A stretch of DNA of 64,000 bases, from positions 158,161,199 through 158,225,198 of the forward strand of contig NC_134574.1 in the NCBI RefSeq assembly GCF_050947875.1, written 5' to 3'. Within the stretch, counting starts at the first letter, position 1. Every line of letters begins with the position of its first letter. Positions 47,401 to 58,432 of this stretch are shown piece by piece. The stretch comes from Dermacentor variabilis. Lineage: Eukaryota > Arthropoda > Arachnida > Ixodida > Ixodidae. Under the pieces are notes generated by a model, which was not told where the DNA came from, did not search any database, and worked only from the letters and a program-made list of their open reading frames with translations. The position numbers and the translations under genes were made by a program.

Positions 47401-50400
47401 GTAGCGCATGTAAACGAATCGCCGTATACAGGGAATCTCTGTTGCCTTTGTATACACGGCGAAAGAAATCGGTGCAGTTAGAACGAATGCCCGAATTAAC
47501 GAAATTACATACCAGGGAGAAATTGACAAATACAGACCAGCCTGTGTCATGACTAGAAATGATGATGATTACTAAGGCCTAACAGTGTAAAATATAACAG
47601 CTGATCTTAATAATGACGACGAAACGTTCCTAATACTTAGTCCTTCATCGTGAGATGAGACTGAATTTATCCTTCACTTCTTGCTGCCAGTACGCATAGC
47701 GAGTAGGAAAGTTTAAAGGGTCGAGACGGGTGGCCTGGCTGCTGTCGTGTTGTTGCGTAGTCATGGTGACAGACGGAAACCGCCTGATAAGCTTGCCAGA
47801 CGGTATAGCGGTAAGCCCGGTAAACTCCAAGCATGCACATTCGTGGCAGAAAGGTATCGGTAACTGAAGGACGGTAACATTTTGCTCAAACACTGAAATC
47901 ACCGTTCAGTTGTGCCCAGGAGCCTCATATATCAGTTTATAACTTTTCGTGTCATTAAAAAGAATAGCACAAAAGAAGGAATTATATTTAGAAAAGCTTC
48001 GATTTTCTGTCGGCGCTCGAGGATCGATAGCTGGGAAGTTAGACGACCGTAATAATTCTTGCAATTTTTTCCAAAGCTGCTGACGGCATTGATCGCAAGA
48101 CAAGAGGGCTCACGTCTTGTGGTGGCAGGCGTCTCGGTGTAGTCTTCTTGGATCCCGGAAGAGTCGGCCTCGCTGACAAGTTCTGTTGTCTCCATCTTGG
48201 GCATCAATTTACCACTGGGCATGACGCTATGACGGGTTCCTGCGTTTGGGCAATTTCTCCACTTTATTTTCAATCTCTAACCAGTACAAGTAATTGTGAC
48301 AAAATTAGCTCGAACTGAAACGATGGCTGATTGGCGCACTGTGGCAGACTGAAGCTGGAAACACATGGGGCGCATTTCTAGCGTACTTTTGTGCATGACG
48401 CTGTGCGTTGACAGCAGGCGGTACCTGGACAGAAATGCGTTATGAGAGTCGATCGCCAAGGGGACATTTTTTTAAGCAATGTAACAGCGTCGCTGTGGGG
48501 CTTCGTGAAATGGACGTGCTACCCGAGGATGACGTCACAAATACGTCATAGATTCCGTTCTATGCGGTTGTCGCTTGTAGTCGACGCACAGTGTCTACGA
48601 GTAGCAGCTGTTTTGGACTCCGGCCCGAAACCCATAGGTTATCCTGTGATGACCGAGTACGACTGCTGCTGTTATTAAAGCGTTTAGATAGAATAACATC
48701 GGTTCAAGATAAGCATGTCTTGAGAAAACTTCTCTTAAATATATATAGTTTCGTAATTTGACGCTTGCATTCAGATCAAGCGGCTCGCTATTTGAGTTCT
48801 CTTGAGCACTATGTTGACTCTTATGCAGGAAACACAACTTCTTTTTTTTTAAAGCTTCAAATGGGGGGGGGGGGGGTCTGATGTGTGTGTGTTGCTGCTA
48901 AATTCACATGAGTCTAGCTGGTGTCATATTGTTTCACGTGATGGGTGCTAGACAAAAGAGCCCCTTTGGCCTAGTTTGTGTTGCGTTTCACAACAAGGCG
49001 CCACTTAAGTCCAGACGAAGTCAGACAACCTCTGCATGTAAAAAGGAGCTTTAGATCGCGGTCGATAGGCCCTTAATTTAAAAGGTAGAACCGCTTGACG
49101 CTCACTTTAGCGATTTACAACGATGATTTGTTCAACCATCTCGCCTAACGGCTGTAAACAACTAAGAAACTTCGCTTCCGGTGATTGTCAAAAACAATAA
49201 ATTCTGGGGCTTTACGTGCCAGAGACACAATATGTTTATGAGGCATGCCGTAGTGGAGGACTACGGAATAATTTTGACCACCTGGAGTTATTTAACATGT
49301 ACCCAATGCACGGTAGACGGGCGTTTCTTGCATTTCGCCTCCATCGATATGCGGCCTTCGCGTCGGCATGGCAGCGCAACATGAAGCACGTACGCCACCA
49401 CAGCGGGTGTCCGTGATTGTTGCTGCTGATTATTTACACCAGCAGCCAAGTAGAACGTGGTCATCACAATCCTAGTAATGTGCCCTTTTTTGAACTATAG
49501 GTCCTCGTCCTCATCGTTTCCGTGACGTGCGTACCATTGGAAAAAAAGTGACATACTTGGTGAAGCTTTGGACATGAACACCGCGATGGTGACCAGGACG
49601 ATCAGGATGACGGTAGTAAAGAGGGCGCACCCGATGCTCGCGACCTGCATCCAGCGCTCTTGTTTGCTGTGCCACCAGGGAGAACAGAGAGAGAATGAGG
49701 GGTTAAAGAAAAGTCGACGTTATATCAACGTTGAACGGCACACGCACGCACGCGCACCCGCACGCGCACACACGCAAAGAAATCTTTCACATCCGCGGCC
49801 AGGACTTACGCCAGCGACAATAGACATTAAATGATTGGGAGTATGCTGTCGCCTCAGTGGACCAATGGCTCCCATGCACTACGGAGCCACTGGGCAGGCA
49901 CTGAATTAAATGTCTCACAAACTCCGCGCAATGCACCAAAGGCTTTGGGGCTGGCGTCAGTCAATCGACGACGTCTACGATAGAAGAGATGCTGAAGAGG
50001 ACCAGCCTACTGTGCGTTTCTAATCCTCCCGTACGAAAAAAAGAATTGCAATAGAAGAAAGTAAGAATAAAGAGAGAAATAAATACGCATGCTAAATCTT
50101 ATTTCCTCATCACGTTCTCGGTTGTAGCGACACGAGTAGTGGAAAGTGTCGCGGTTTATTTATGCTGAAGAAATAAATCAATAAAATATTTTGTTGTAAA
50201 CGCGACACACTTACATGGTTCTGAAGAACGAGAAATGTTTCGCGGCTATGTTCACTTCGTGACAAAGTGTTCACTTCGATCGTGTGCCCTTTTGTGAGGG
50301 ATGCGCGCGCAGCTGTATACTGTCAGCATATGTTTGAATAGCAGCTAAGAATCACGTTGCCTTACTAGGCGTTCTGGTAGCCGAGGCGCTCCTGGCCGTA

Positions 50401-53349
50401 GAGAATCGTGCCTGCACACGGGAAAACGCAAGTGTCAATTGCTTTGCTTTCTTGAAGTGTTCACTGTAAACCGATTTGCACCGATAACGATTCCTTGTGT
50501 CTATAACTTTATATGGGTTTAAGCACTTTTAAGGACCCCTATGGGCGTGAATCGGTTTACAGTGTGACTTAATGATGTCCTACTAACGACACATTAAACT
50601 GGCAGATTAAGAGGGCTCTGGCTGCGTTACAGAGTACTGCAAACTTCGCAGCATACTTTTACACCTGCATTAGTAGAGCCAGCGCGTACACAGTAAACAT
50701 TTCTGCACCGTGACGGTGATAATTTGCTCAGTGGTTAACACCTTTACCTGAAGGGTGTAATTATTCTTCCTGTACACGACAGTGAGCTCAAATTACACCA
50801 GTGATGAGAGAAGCCGTAGTTGAAAACTGTGTAATAATACTGATGATCCGTTGTAACACCAAAATATCTGCCTGCACACGGGAAAACACAAGTGTCAATT
50901 GCTTTGCTTTCTTGAAGTGTTCACCGTAAACCGATTTGCACCGATAACGATTCCTTGCGTCTATAACTGTATAAAGGCGGAAGCACATTTAAGGACCCCT
51001 ATAGGCGTAAATCGGTTTACAGTGTGACTTAATTGGTGTCCTACTAACGACACATTGGACTGGTAGATTATGAGGGCTCTGGCTGTGTTACAGGGTATCA
51101 CAAACTTCGCTGCAAACTTTTACACCTGCATTAGTAGACCCAGCGCGTACACAGTAAGCATTTTTGCACTCCTACGGGGATAATTTTCCCAGTGGTTAAC
51201 ACCTTTACCTGAAGGGTGTAATTATTCTTCCTGTACACGGCAGTGAGCTCAAATTACACCAGTGATGAGAGAAGCCGTAGTTGAAAACTGTAATAATACT
51301 GATGATCCGGCGGGACACCAAAATATCTGACACAATAGTTTGAAAATAATAGTTATGCAAGTTTATTTCATGCAATTTTTCCCGCCGTATGTTTACTGTT
51401 CCTACAGTTTACGTGTTGTGGCGTTTACTTGCCACAAAAAATTGACAAAAAGAAAGCGTAGCTTGACCTCATAAACGACTTGAACTTTGCCTTCAAAGGT
51501 GAGGGTGATGGCCCTGGGACAAGCCAGGGGCCGTATATAACATGGAGCTATTCCGTTTTGATTTGATTCCAATCTCTTGACGTCACGTTTACGTAAACGC
51601 TGCCGCAAGCATCGGGTGGCTATGCGCGGCGTTCTTTAAACAGCCCATTGCAGTGCCTTACTTGTTTAAAGGAGGTCACTTTTGTTTGCTGTCAAAGTGA
51701 CTAGTATTTCTTATTTTGGCAGGTCTTTCTTATCTGACTGGCTAACAAAATGAATGAGAGCAGTGCGCAGAAGTATAGAGCGTTTCGGTGGAACCGATCT
51801 AGGGCAGTGAGAGTAGATAACCGGGTGAGGACAGTGGTACGTCACATATCCGAAATCACCTGTTCAACGACGTTTGCTGATGAGCTTAATACTAATATTC
51901 TTCATTGAACTCATTGTGGCCACTAATTAAAATGAACATTTGTAAACCCCACCCCTTATGTAATACCCCCATTTAGGGGTCTTTAAGGAAATAAAAGTGA
52001 AGTGAAGTGGTACGTGCTTCTACGATTTGTTCTCGCGGTGGCTGGTCGAAAATATCTACGGCGTACAAGGGGGAAGTATAAATGCCGCTAAAACAGTTTT
52101 TGAGCGAAGAAGAGTTGCCAGAGCGATTTCGTATAAGTGCCGAAAGGGCCCTACTGCGTATAACTTCTTCACAATAATTTTTATTATTGGCAACAAAATT
52201 AATTCTCGCCGGCAGCTCTGATGAGCCAGTGCCCGAGCAATCGGCAGGCAGCCACCTTCAATTCCTTTCGGAACGCGGCAGTCTCCGGCTATTAAAAAAA
52301 TAATTTCAGTTTTGTTCAAAATATTAATGCATCGTTAGTGCGTAAACATCACTTTGACGAAGTCAGTTGTCGCGGTTTCGGGGCGTCGCGTGACAGACAG
52401 GCGAAGTGGGCGCAGCCCGACATTATTTTGAGCAACTGCGGAGAACTAATGGCGAGAAAGACGTAGACTCGGAAAGAACTTTCTCTTTTTGTTAGGCCTT
52501 ACCATGCATAATAAATGTGTTAACGACATATCTGATGGGAAGTTTTCGCAGTTTTCTTGACGTCGCGTGACGTCGCGTCATATACAGGCAAAGTGGGTGG
52601 GGCCCGAAAACTGATGACGAGTTGGGGAGAGCAAATAGCAGTAATGGCATAGGAACAGGTTGTAATAGCTTTACGTTATTGCGCCCCAGCAGGCTTAAGG
52701 GTGCAATGACTGTAATGAGTATGGCAGTGACAGTCTGATTTCAATAACACTAGCGGGACTTCTACTGCAATACGCGTTTATCCTAGCAATGCAGCTTTCA
52801 AATTACTGACATCCAACTATAAACTACATCATCTCCACTAGAGCAAGCTCTTTTATGTCCGCACCAAGGTTTAAGTGGCATCTTCAATGACCTTTCTAGC
52901 ACTACAGGAACACTCTAAAATTATCATAAGAATGTTCTCATGCGGGAACAGCGCCACGGACAGCAAAAGAAGGTGGAGATACGTATAAAAGGAGAGAAAC
53001 GTGTTTTTTTAAATGCGACTTCTACTTTGTCCGTACCTTCAGCGCTGTTCCCGCCAGAGTATGAACAACTAACTAGACGATCACGCTAATCAGAAGAATG
53101 TGGCATAAGTGGGAAATAGTATGACTACTGCTTTATGTTTAGTGGAACAATCCATTTCGAAAAGATAATGTCACTTCTGCACGCTGCTATAGGCGCTTAT
53201 TTAAATGGTAATTATGAAGGAATACTCACGCCAGGAAGGCATTGTTGTGCGAATGGAGATGTTGCGTCCTTGACTGGTTTCGACGGTGCCAAGCAAGCAA
53301 GTTCTTCTTCCTCTTCTTTTACAACGATCTCGCTTTTTTTCCCCGCCAT
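44076..53349 (-). CDS. Gene 3: type II membrane protein with two Kunitz domains, the second with a large insertion
   Basis: Seven exons on the minus strand: 53349-53230, 53085-53037, 50411-50366, 49666-49557, 48182-48114, 46668-46423, 44491-44076. They total 1,056 nt, or 351 residues plus stop, in frame throughout. Junction phases are 0, 1, 2, 1, 1, 1. Layout: an acidic and Lys-rich cytoplasmic N-terminus; the 46-nt exon; a membrane span preceded by KQERW; a 69-nt acidic linker; Kunitz 1; and Kunitz 2, which carries about 74 extra residues between its second and third cysteines. Inferred P1 residues are Ser and Val. It is the close relative of gene 4: their Kunitz 2 domains share WWFYDP, W-K-D-V-C and YATMA. 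The second exon (49 nt) is the least certain part. Confidence 0.78.
44607..44715 (+). repeat. Dispersed repeat shared with 39.5 kb
   Basis: GTTGTCTAAGTATGCCTAAG and CTGCTCATCTCCACGCAGCC match the 39.54-kb block in the same orientation. It lies in the last intron of gene 3. Confidence 0.6.
44880..45060 (+). mobile_element. tRNA-like repeat, relative of 10.99 kb
   Basis: GGTTGTGGGATCGTTCCCC resembles a B-box. It is followed by a T/C-rich body with CTGTCCTTGGTGTCAGTG and GTCGGCTTCTTATGG. Confidence 0.5.
45386..45470. repeat. TTATA-rich simple repeat
   Basis: Runs of ATATTATATTATATTA over about 85 bp. Confidence 0.8.
45805..46032 (+). mobile_element. tRNA-derived SINE, copy F (well preserved)
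   Basis: GCTCGGTGGCTATGGTG (A-box), GGCATCGAATCCCGGCC (B-box), ATTTCGATGGGGACGAGATG, TTAAAGAACCCCAGGTGGTC and the 3' end GGCACGTAAAGCCCCATAAT. The clearest member of the family here. Confidence 0.85.
46064..46228. mobile_element. Foldback MITE, copy 1
   Basis: The arms run from GAGAGTTTTAGATAAGCGG to the reverse complement ending in CCCCTAATCTAAAGCTCTC. GCGCATGC words lie at the centre. Confidence 0.75.
46233..46397. mobile_element. Foldback MITE, copy 2, 25 bp from a gene 3 splice donor
   Basis: The arms run from GAGAGCTTTAGTTTAGGGAA to the right arm ending CCCCTAAACTAAATCTCTC. It is in tandem with copy 1 and its right end lies about 25 bp inside the intron after the gene 3 Kunitz 1 exon. 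Confidence 0.8.
46423..46668 (-). CDS. Gene 3 Kunitz domain 1 exon
   Basis: It follows CACGACGAACAG and ends GAACGCG|GTGCGT. The exon is 246 nt, phase 1-1. Spacing is C-7-C-30-C-8-C-13-C-3-C, with a WFFVPD core and an Asn-Leu-Thr site in the enlarged second interval. P1 is Ser. The frame stays open past the donor into a hairpin repeat, so intron retention would add about 70 residues. Confidence 0.87.
48114..48182 (-). CDS. Gene 3 linker exon (69 nt)
   Basis: It follows GGAGACAACAG and ends at the donor AGAC|GTGAGC. The exon is 69 nt, phase 1-1, the same length as the linker of gene 1. It encodes an acidic Thr/Ser-rich peptide (LVSEADSSGIQEDYTETPAT). The acceptor has a poor pyrimidine tract, so the 5' edge is less certain than the frame. 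Confidence 0.6.
49192..49412 (-). mobile_element. tRNA-derived SINE, copy G
   Basis: Minus-strand member: 3' end TTCTGGGGCTTTACGTGCC at left, GAGGCATGCCGTAGTGGAGG, and CATTTCGCCTCCATCGATAT at right. It lies between the membrane and linker exons of gene 3. Confidence 0.75.
49557..49666 (-). CDS. Gene 3 transmembrane exon
   Basis: The acceptor is GGTGGCACAG and the donor is CCAA|GTATGT. The exon is 110 nt, phases 2 to 1. It encodes KQERWMQ, then about 22 hydrophobic residues (VASIGCALFTTVILIVLVTI), then AVFMSKASP. Basic and polar residues before the span support a cytoplasmic N-terminus. Confidence 0.82.
50366..50411 (-). CDS. Gene 3 46-nt exon (ILYGxERLGxQ peptide)
   Basis: The acceptor is CCCGTGTGCAG and the donor is CTA|GTAAGG. 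The exon is 46 nt, phases 1 to 2. It encodes TILYGQERLGYQNA. The matching exon of gene 4 encodes SILYGPERLGHQTM, so the peptide just inside the membrane is conserved. The acceptor is the edge of a 460-bp tandem duplication of the upstream intron. Confidence 0.8.
50411..50870. repeat. 460-bp tandem duplication, unit 1
   Basis: Unit 1 starts CCTGCACACGGGAAAACGCA at 50411. Unit 2 starts with the same words at 50871. Only scattered base differences separate the copies. Confidence 0.93.
50871..51329. repeat. 460-bp tandem duplication, unit 2
   Basis: Second copy, ending at CCAAAATATCTG. It carries a duplicate of the minus-strand splice acceptor region that in unit 1 serves the 46-nt exon of gene 3, but not the exon. 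Confidence 0.93.
51880..52012 (+). mobile_element. LINE 3' UTR fragment with (TGAAG) tail
   Basis: CCCCACCCCTTATGTAATAC, CCCATTTAGGGGTCTTTAAG, then GGAAATAAAAGTGAAGTGAAG. A hairpin-type 3' end with a short repeated tail, as in CR1/L2-like elements (inference). Confidence 0.5.
52370..52645. repeat. Imperfect direct repeat (about 185-bp period)
   Basis: TCGCGTGACAGACAGGCGAA with AAGTGGGCGCAGCCCGA recurs as GTCGCGTCATATACAGGCAA with AAGTGGGTGGGGCCCGA downstream. It lies in the gene 3 intron. Confidence 0.55.
53037..53085 (-). CDS. Gene 3 exon 2 (49 nt, tentative)
   Basis: A good pyrimidine tract ends in CTGATTAG. The donor GAAG|GTACGG is weak. Entering in phase 0 and leaving in phase 1, it is the one candidate I found between exon 1 and the 46-nt exon that restores the frame. 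It encodes RDRLVSCSYSGGNSAE. It was found by searching for a frame fit, so chance agreement is possible. Confidence 0.4.
53230..53349 (-). CDS. Gene 3 exon 1: start codon and cytoplasmic N-terminus
   Basis: The ATG lies in a good context (GGGAATGG). It opens 40 codons starting MAGKKSEIVV, with a Glu run and then a Pro/Ser/Lys segment, and ends at a strong donor (GGC|GTGAGT) in phase 0. The exon is unrelated to nearby repeats. Phase 0 requires a small 0-to-1 exon before the 46-nt exon; one is proposed at 53037-53085. Confidence 0.6.
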
Positions 53350-53693
53350 TCCCTTTGCAATTGTGGCACGTAGACAGAGCGAAAAAATGGTTGTTAGGAT
53401 TTTTAATTATATAGTAAGGAAAAAGAAAGTAAAGCTAATGCGTTATGTCTTCAGTATTCCTATTTCTGCCAATGCCTGCATTCATAATCACGGTGTGATT
53501 GCGAAATATTCACTCGTGCCATAAATAGGATATGATGATGGTTATGATGGTGATGCTGATGATGACCTTGACGAGTGTGGCGCGTACCCACTCACGGGCA
53601 TTGGACAACCTTCTTCGATATTGCCAAATCTTTGTTGTCCTCCTCCGATTTTTCGCGTCTAAATTCTCCTTGGAACAATAAATGGTGTGCTAC

Positions 53694-54780
53694 TGTGATG
53701 TGTGGTGCGCGACGTGGTGCGGGGCTCGGGACGGTCGAGAGCAGACGACGCGGAGTGCACGCGCGCCGAGCTGGAAGGAGGAAAAACGACGACGCCGAAG
53801 AGCGCCCGGCACGTGAACGCGCGGCGCAGGAAAAACAACAAAAGAAAAAGCAACCAATGAGAAAAAACCACGGGGCGTCGGGCAGCCAATCAGTAAATGC
53901 CAAATCGGCCAGACCACGACAAAAAGCGTGGTGCGCTGGCAGAACGGGGGCGACACGCAAGAGGGCACGCAGGGAGACGCCGGGGAGACGCCAGGATCGT
54001 CCCAGGAAACGACGGCAGGAGGAGGTCAACCACCGGAGCGGGCGTTGAAGACGGGCCGTCGGGTTCCGGACCCGAGCCCACCAGGACTTCACCCGCCCGG
54101 GGCCTCCTGCCAATCTGTTCCTGTGCGTCGCCCGTCTAACTGAGCGTGCCGCCAGCTCCTCAAGGCCGGTGAGCTTCTGCGCCAGTGGGCAGGACGGGAA
54201 CAGTCGGGCTTCGGGCCCGAGTTCTACGCCAGCTGCCCGGCCAGAACGCCACCCCCGTCTGCCGTGCCGCCTGCTACCCGAGGCCGGCGTTCGAGCTTCC
54301 GTGCCTGTGGGCGAGAGGGGAGCAGTCGGGCTACGGGCCCGAGCTCTCTGCCCGGCCAGAACGCCGCCGCCGTCCACTCCTGCCACCCAGCCGCCAGCGT
54401 TACCTCGCCTCGCCAGAGTTGGCGCGCTCCCGGTACGCCACGACCTTGGTGAGACCGGCGCCACCCCTTCTGCCAGCTTGTCGCCGCGTTGCCGTGTCGA
54501 GACCGCGACGCGTCCCCGCCCTTGTGGGCACGCCCAGACTCGCGCCCTCGTTAACCTCGTTAAAGCCCTAAGTGTGTTCTTGTTTTCTTGAGTGTGTAAT
54601 TTAAGCTTGTTTTCTGTTTCTTTTTATTTGCTTTATGCTTCTTTTGTGTGTGATTAAAAGTCTTTGTGTGTGCGTCCAAACCAACGGCTTCGTCCTCAAT
54701 TGGGTTCTCGGAGGCTCCGCCTAAGAGAACCGCTAAAACATTGAGAACACGAACCTTTGCCCCATAAGTGGGTCATCACA
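53694..54780 (+). mobile_element. Solo LTR, 1,087 bp, with 5-bp target duplication
   Basis: It begins TGTGATG and ends CATCACA, perfect inverted termini of the TG...CA type. GCTAC flanks both sides (53689-53693 and 54781-54785). CCAAT boxes lie near 53853 and 53885, and ATTAAA lies at 54653. An internal duplication of GGGCCCGAG-TCT with CCCGGCCAGAACGCC is present. No retroviral-type coding region adjoins, so this is a solo LTR left by recombination. A 290-codon open frame on the minus strand here is a by-product of GC content. Confidence 0.9.
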
Positions 54781-55029
54781 GCTACTAGAATATTAGAAGT
54801 GTTGCTTACGAGTCTACATTGAATGAATCAATGAGTTATGCCTGTAATCTGTGGGGGATCTAATGGCAAGGAAAGCGGTAAACATAGGGCAGACGATTTG
54901 AGTTTGTTCAACAAGTTTTGTTCACTCTCTGAGCTTAAAATCTTTGTGTTAGTTATGGATTTAAATTCGTACCCGTCATTGCAGTTTAGTGGTTATAGTA
55001 GTTGTTGCTGACCTGTTCTGTTCTAATGG

Positions 55030-55240
55030 GAAGCATGCTTTTTGTGCTGCTAAGCACGAGGTTGCAGTATCAAATCCCAGCCGCGGCGACCGCGGCCCGA
55101 TTGGGGGCGAAATGCATAAACGCCCGTGTCACGTGCATTTGGGGCACGTTAAAGACAGCCTGGTGGTCGAAATGAATCCGGAGTCTCCCACTACGGCGTG
55201 CCTCGTAATCAAATCGTGTTTTTGGCACGTAAGACGCCAG
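55030..55240 (+). mobile_element. tRNA-derived SINE, copy H
   Basis: GCTAAGCACGAGGTTGCAGT, ATCAAATCCCAGCCGCGG (B-box region), then GGGGGCGAAATGCATAAACG and GGCGTGCCTCGTAATCAAAT. Confidence 0.75.
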
Positions 55241-57252
55241 AATTCAATTCGAAACATGCTTGTTAAAGAAATCCTTGGTGGCCGCAATTACGACCGCCGT
55301 TAAGGTGTCGCATTCCACAATAGAGGTTTCGGGCGTAACACCTTAATTATTACTGATCAGCAACGTTATCCCAATTGGTTAGACGGTTTTGTGTCGCGCA
55401 GGTAAAATTAGAAATTTACTTGTACGTTCATTGGGGCTTCATATTCGATATAGTTTCGTTAATAAAGTGGTAATTATAACATGATCACGCAGTCCTTGGT
55501 CCTGTAATGCGACAAAACGTTTTTATGAAGTTAACCACTCGAGGCTTTGAACTTTCAATTGAAGTGATAATATTAGTGGCCTGAAACTCATTATCCCTAT
55601 TAGTAGTTGTGGCGTAGTAATCGATGTTGCTGACTACTTACAACATGGACGGCTTTACTGGCGAGAAGTTTTGCATATTTTTTCTACGCTGGCTCATGAC
55701 GCCTCTTGTCTGAAGCCTTTCGTGTGTCATGTGTAGCTTCGAGACGTCCACTCGTGCAAGCTTTTGCCTTATTGTTTTTCGCTCTTTCGTGTAACCTTGT
55801 CTGAAAGCAGTTGTGTCGTATGTATAATTATCTAAAAAAAGAACAAGACTGGAGAAAAAGCAAATGTGCACGCCGGTATCTCGGAAGCAACAGCTGTCAT
55901 TGGTCGGGTCCACTCTATAGTTGGTGGCAAATTATAGCGCCACGATATTATTACAGCTCCAGTAGCGGGGAAGCCCCAGATATAGAGTAGTATCTAACAG
56001 AAGAAAAAAGATTAATATAGAAAAAACGGAAAATCGGAAGGGGAATGCTTTATAATATCAAGAGAGCGGGGAACTTTGGGCCAGTTGGTCCGACATGTTT
56101 AAAGAGCACGAGAACCTCGACTTCAGACGAGACTTCAGTGGATAGGATGAGCTGTACCGCTCGTCCTGTTCACTTCTTCATCTTACGTCCATTTTCAAAT
56201 CGCGCACCTTTTCCGCTTTATGATAAAATTAAAAGGGGAGTTGCCTACTGTTCGTAGTGAGACCAGAGTGCCTAAGAACGGCTAACTATACGAGAACATT
56301 TTCAAGTGAAGAAGGTTCATAGGTAGTGTGTGGATTCCCTTGCTCTTTTCTTAAACATACGCGCTGTTGCCCACCGGGATATCTCTCCCAATAGAATGTC
56401 AACGGCAGCAGGGCACTCAAGGCAACCTGAGCCAGACTGTGACACAGAACATGATTTTAATATCAGCAGTTTTTTTTTCTTGAACAATCACACCGCCCGA
56501 TTCATGACCGATACTGCAAAGTGGTTTTCGCCATTTCACTCAGGAACAACTAACCAACCAACCAACCATTCAGCATATTCATTTAGAATGTAAGAGTATG
56601 CATGCAGCGGTAAATGTTACCGCAGCGCGCTTGATTGAGGTGTTGGCTTTGAAGAACAGTAGGGGAAACATATGTAACTGCCGTAGAGACTAGTGAATGT
56701 CTGTTGGAACATGGGAAACGCAACAACACAACATGCATTGAAGCGAGCTCTTCGCAGTGAACAATGTAGCCAAGTGTTTAAAGGTATTAAATTACTTATG
56801 TGCACCCATCAGCTTTAGAGAACAGGCTTAGTGGCATGGATACCACTGTCCAAAGTTCTACTGAAACTCGTCAGGCGACAGTGCCAACGTCCCGTTTTAA
56901 TTGGGATGCTCATATCGTCACTAGCAGCAGCAATGATGATCATCATCATAATAGTAATTACCATCATATGCTTCTTGCTAACACCAGCTTTAATGCGAAG
57001 CATTCTTGTCGAATGTAAACCGACTTTTCCTGTCACATATCTGACCGTTTCGTGGGCCGATCCCGAAGGCGACGCAGTCTAACATAGTGTCTCAAAGTGA
57101 CCTAGGAGTGCATTTGGAGCGCGCAACTCCAATGAAACAATGTGTAAACACTTATCGTTTCACGCATCCGCTCTCGGATAGTGCATCTGGGTTCTTCCAC
57201 AGGTGTGCATTTACGTCATCAATGACGCAAATGGGGCTTGCTCCGCGCTCAC

Positions 57253-57318
57253 CAGTGAATCCACCGGTGAATCCACCGGTGCATCCACCTGTGAATCCAC
57301 CAGTGGATCCGCCAGTAA
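57253..57318 (+). repeat. 12-bp minisatellite (GTGAATCCACCG-type)
   Basis: About five units of GTGAATCCACCG with base changes. One frame reads as repeated PVNP/PVDP. No gene context. Confidence 0.85.
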
Positions 57319-57689
57319 CGTTACCGCTCAAGACATGGTCAAAACCATAATAAATGAACCGATGGACAAAGAGTAGTTACGCAATTCTATTTCACCTCCT
57401 TATTGAGGGCCATATACAAACTAAACAGCCGCACATTTGTATCTTTCTCTGAACGGCGAAACACTAGAACTAAATGTCATAAACATTTAATTGAATGTAG
57501 GTTCCACACTAATATGTTCGGCTACTCATTCTTTCGACAGAAAATCAGAGATTGAAATTCATTGCCCAAGGACAAGTTTTTCACTTGACAGTTTACTTCC
57601 TACGCTTGAAAAATATACCTGTCAGCGTGTATCGTCATTTTAAATATCGCCTACAAACACCGCATTTTGTTTGAATTGGTTTCTATGTA

Positions 57690-57915
57690 CTTTTGTGTTG
57701 TTGTTCTGCTGTTTCTGTATTGTTGTTCGTTATTACTCCTTAACGGCTGTCTCAGGAAGGTCCCTACTGTAGAGCTCAACTACGTATTCTTGTTAGCTGC
57801 AGTATTAAGAAATGCATGAGAGTTTATCATTCATATTTTGATGCAATGTATCTTCGCCTGTCCTCCAACAGCCTCCCTAAGAAGGCTAGCAGTAGGTGTG
57901 AAATAAATTAAGAAA
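57690..57915 (+). mobile_element. LINE-type 3' end (tentative)
   Basis: CTGTCTCAGGAAGGTCCC, then CCAACAGCCTCCCTAAGAAG and GAAATAAATTAAG resemble the hairpin plus AATAAA-rich 3' ends of tick LINEs. Confidence 0.4.
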
Positions 57916-58426
57916 TTGTAAAATGATGTGCACATGTAAAAGTACACACTCTAGTAATGTAGAATTATAAAATTGTACCTAACAATCATCTCTCGCAATA
58001 CAGTGTAATCTAAACATTTCATCTTCGCAACTGGTGGTGTACATTTCACTTCTGTGAATCGCCACTGTTTGTTAGGGCTCTTCTACTAGTAAACAACAAT
58101 ACTTCACATTACGCAGCTGGAGTTGTGGTTGCCTGGAGTTGTGGTCGCCAAAATTTTTTAACGTGCCCCACTTCAGTGGCGCCGTGTGCAAGAGAGATCA
58201 CTAACCAGTCCTTTAACGCTTTTACAAGTTTGGCTTGCTTAAAAAAAATGTCTGAAACCTTCTTTATTCAAGTGGCGCAAATAAATACTTTTCTTTTTCT
58301 GGGGAGAAGTGTTCGGCTTCTTTCGAGCTATGCTGCAGTCGGCCGCTCCTCTTATTTTGCGCTGGCTCTCAGAAGGGTATCCTCCTCGTTTTTACCTGGA
58401 CACACACTGGACGATATCGGCGCAAT

Positions 58427-58432
58427 TTATTT
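58427..58432 (-). terminator. Gene 4 candidate polyadenylation signal
   Basis: AATAAA on the minus strand lies about 152 nt past the stop codon of gene 4. Confidence 0.45.

Larger units (their letters stand above)
53350..58426. other. Between gene 3 and gene 4
   Basis: Upstream of the gene 3 start are a short simple stretch, a solo LTR and a SINE. From 55.3 to 58.4 kb there is a LINE-type 3' end near 57.8 kb, a 12-bp minisatellite and otherwise unique AT-rich DNA. No gene seen. Confidence 0.5.

Noticed and set aside
51402..51608. Candidate gene 3 exon between the first and the 46-nt exon
   Set aside because: Frames from the available acceptors hit stops or do not convert phase 0 to phase 1. 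The 53037-53085 candidate fits better.
53592..54464. 290-residue open frame on the minus strand
   Set aside because: It lies almost wholly inside the GC-rich solo LTR defined by a target duplication, and has no recognisable domain. An open frame is expected from the base composition.
57087..57350. Pro-rich ORF with PVNP repeats
   Set aside because: Produced by a 12-bp minisatellite. There is no start context, splice signal or homologue recognised.
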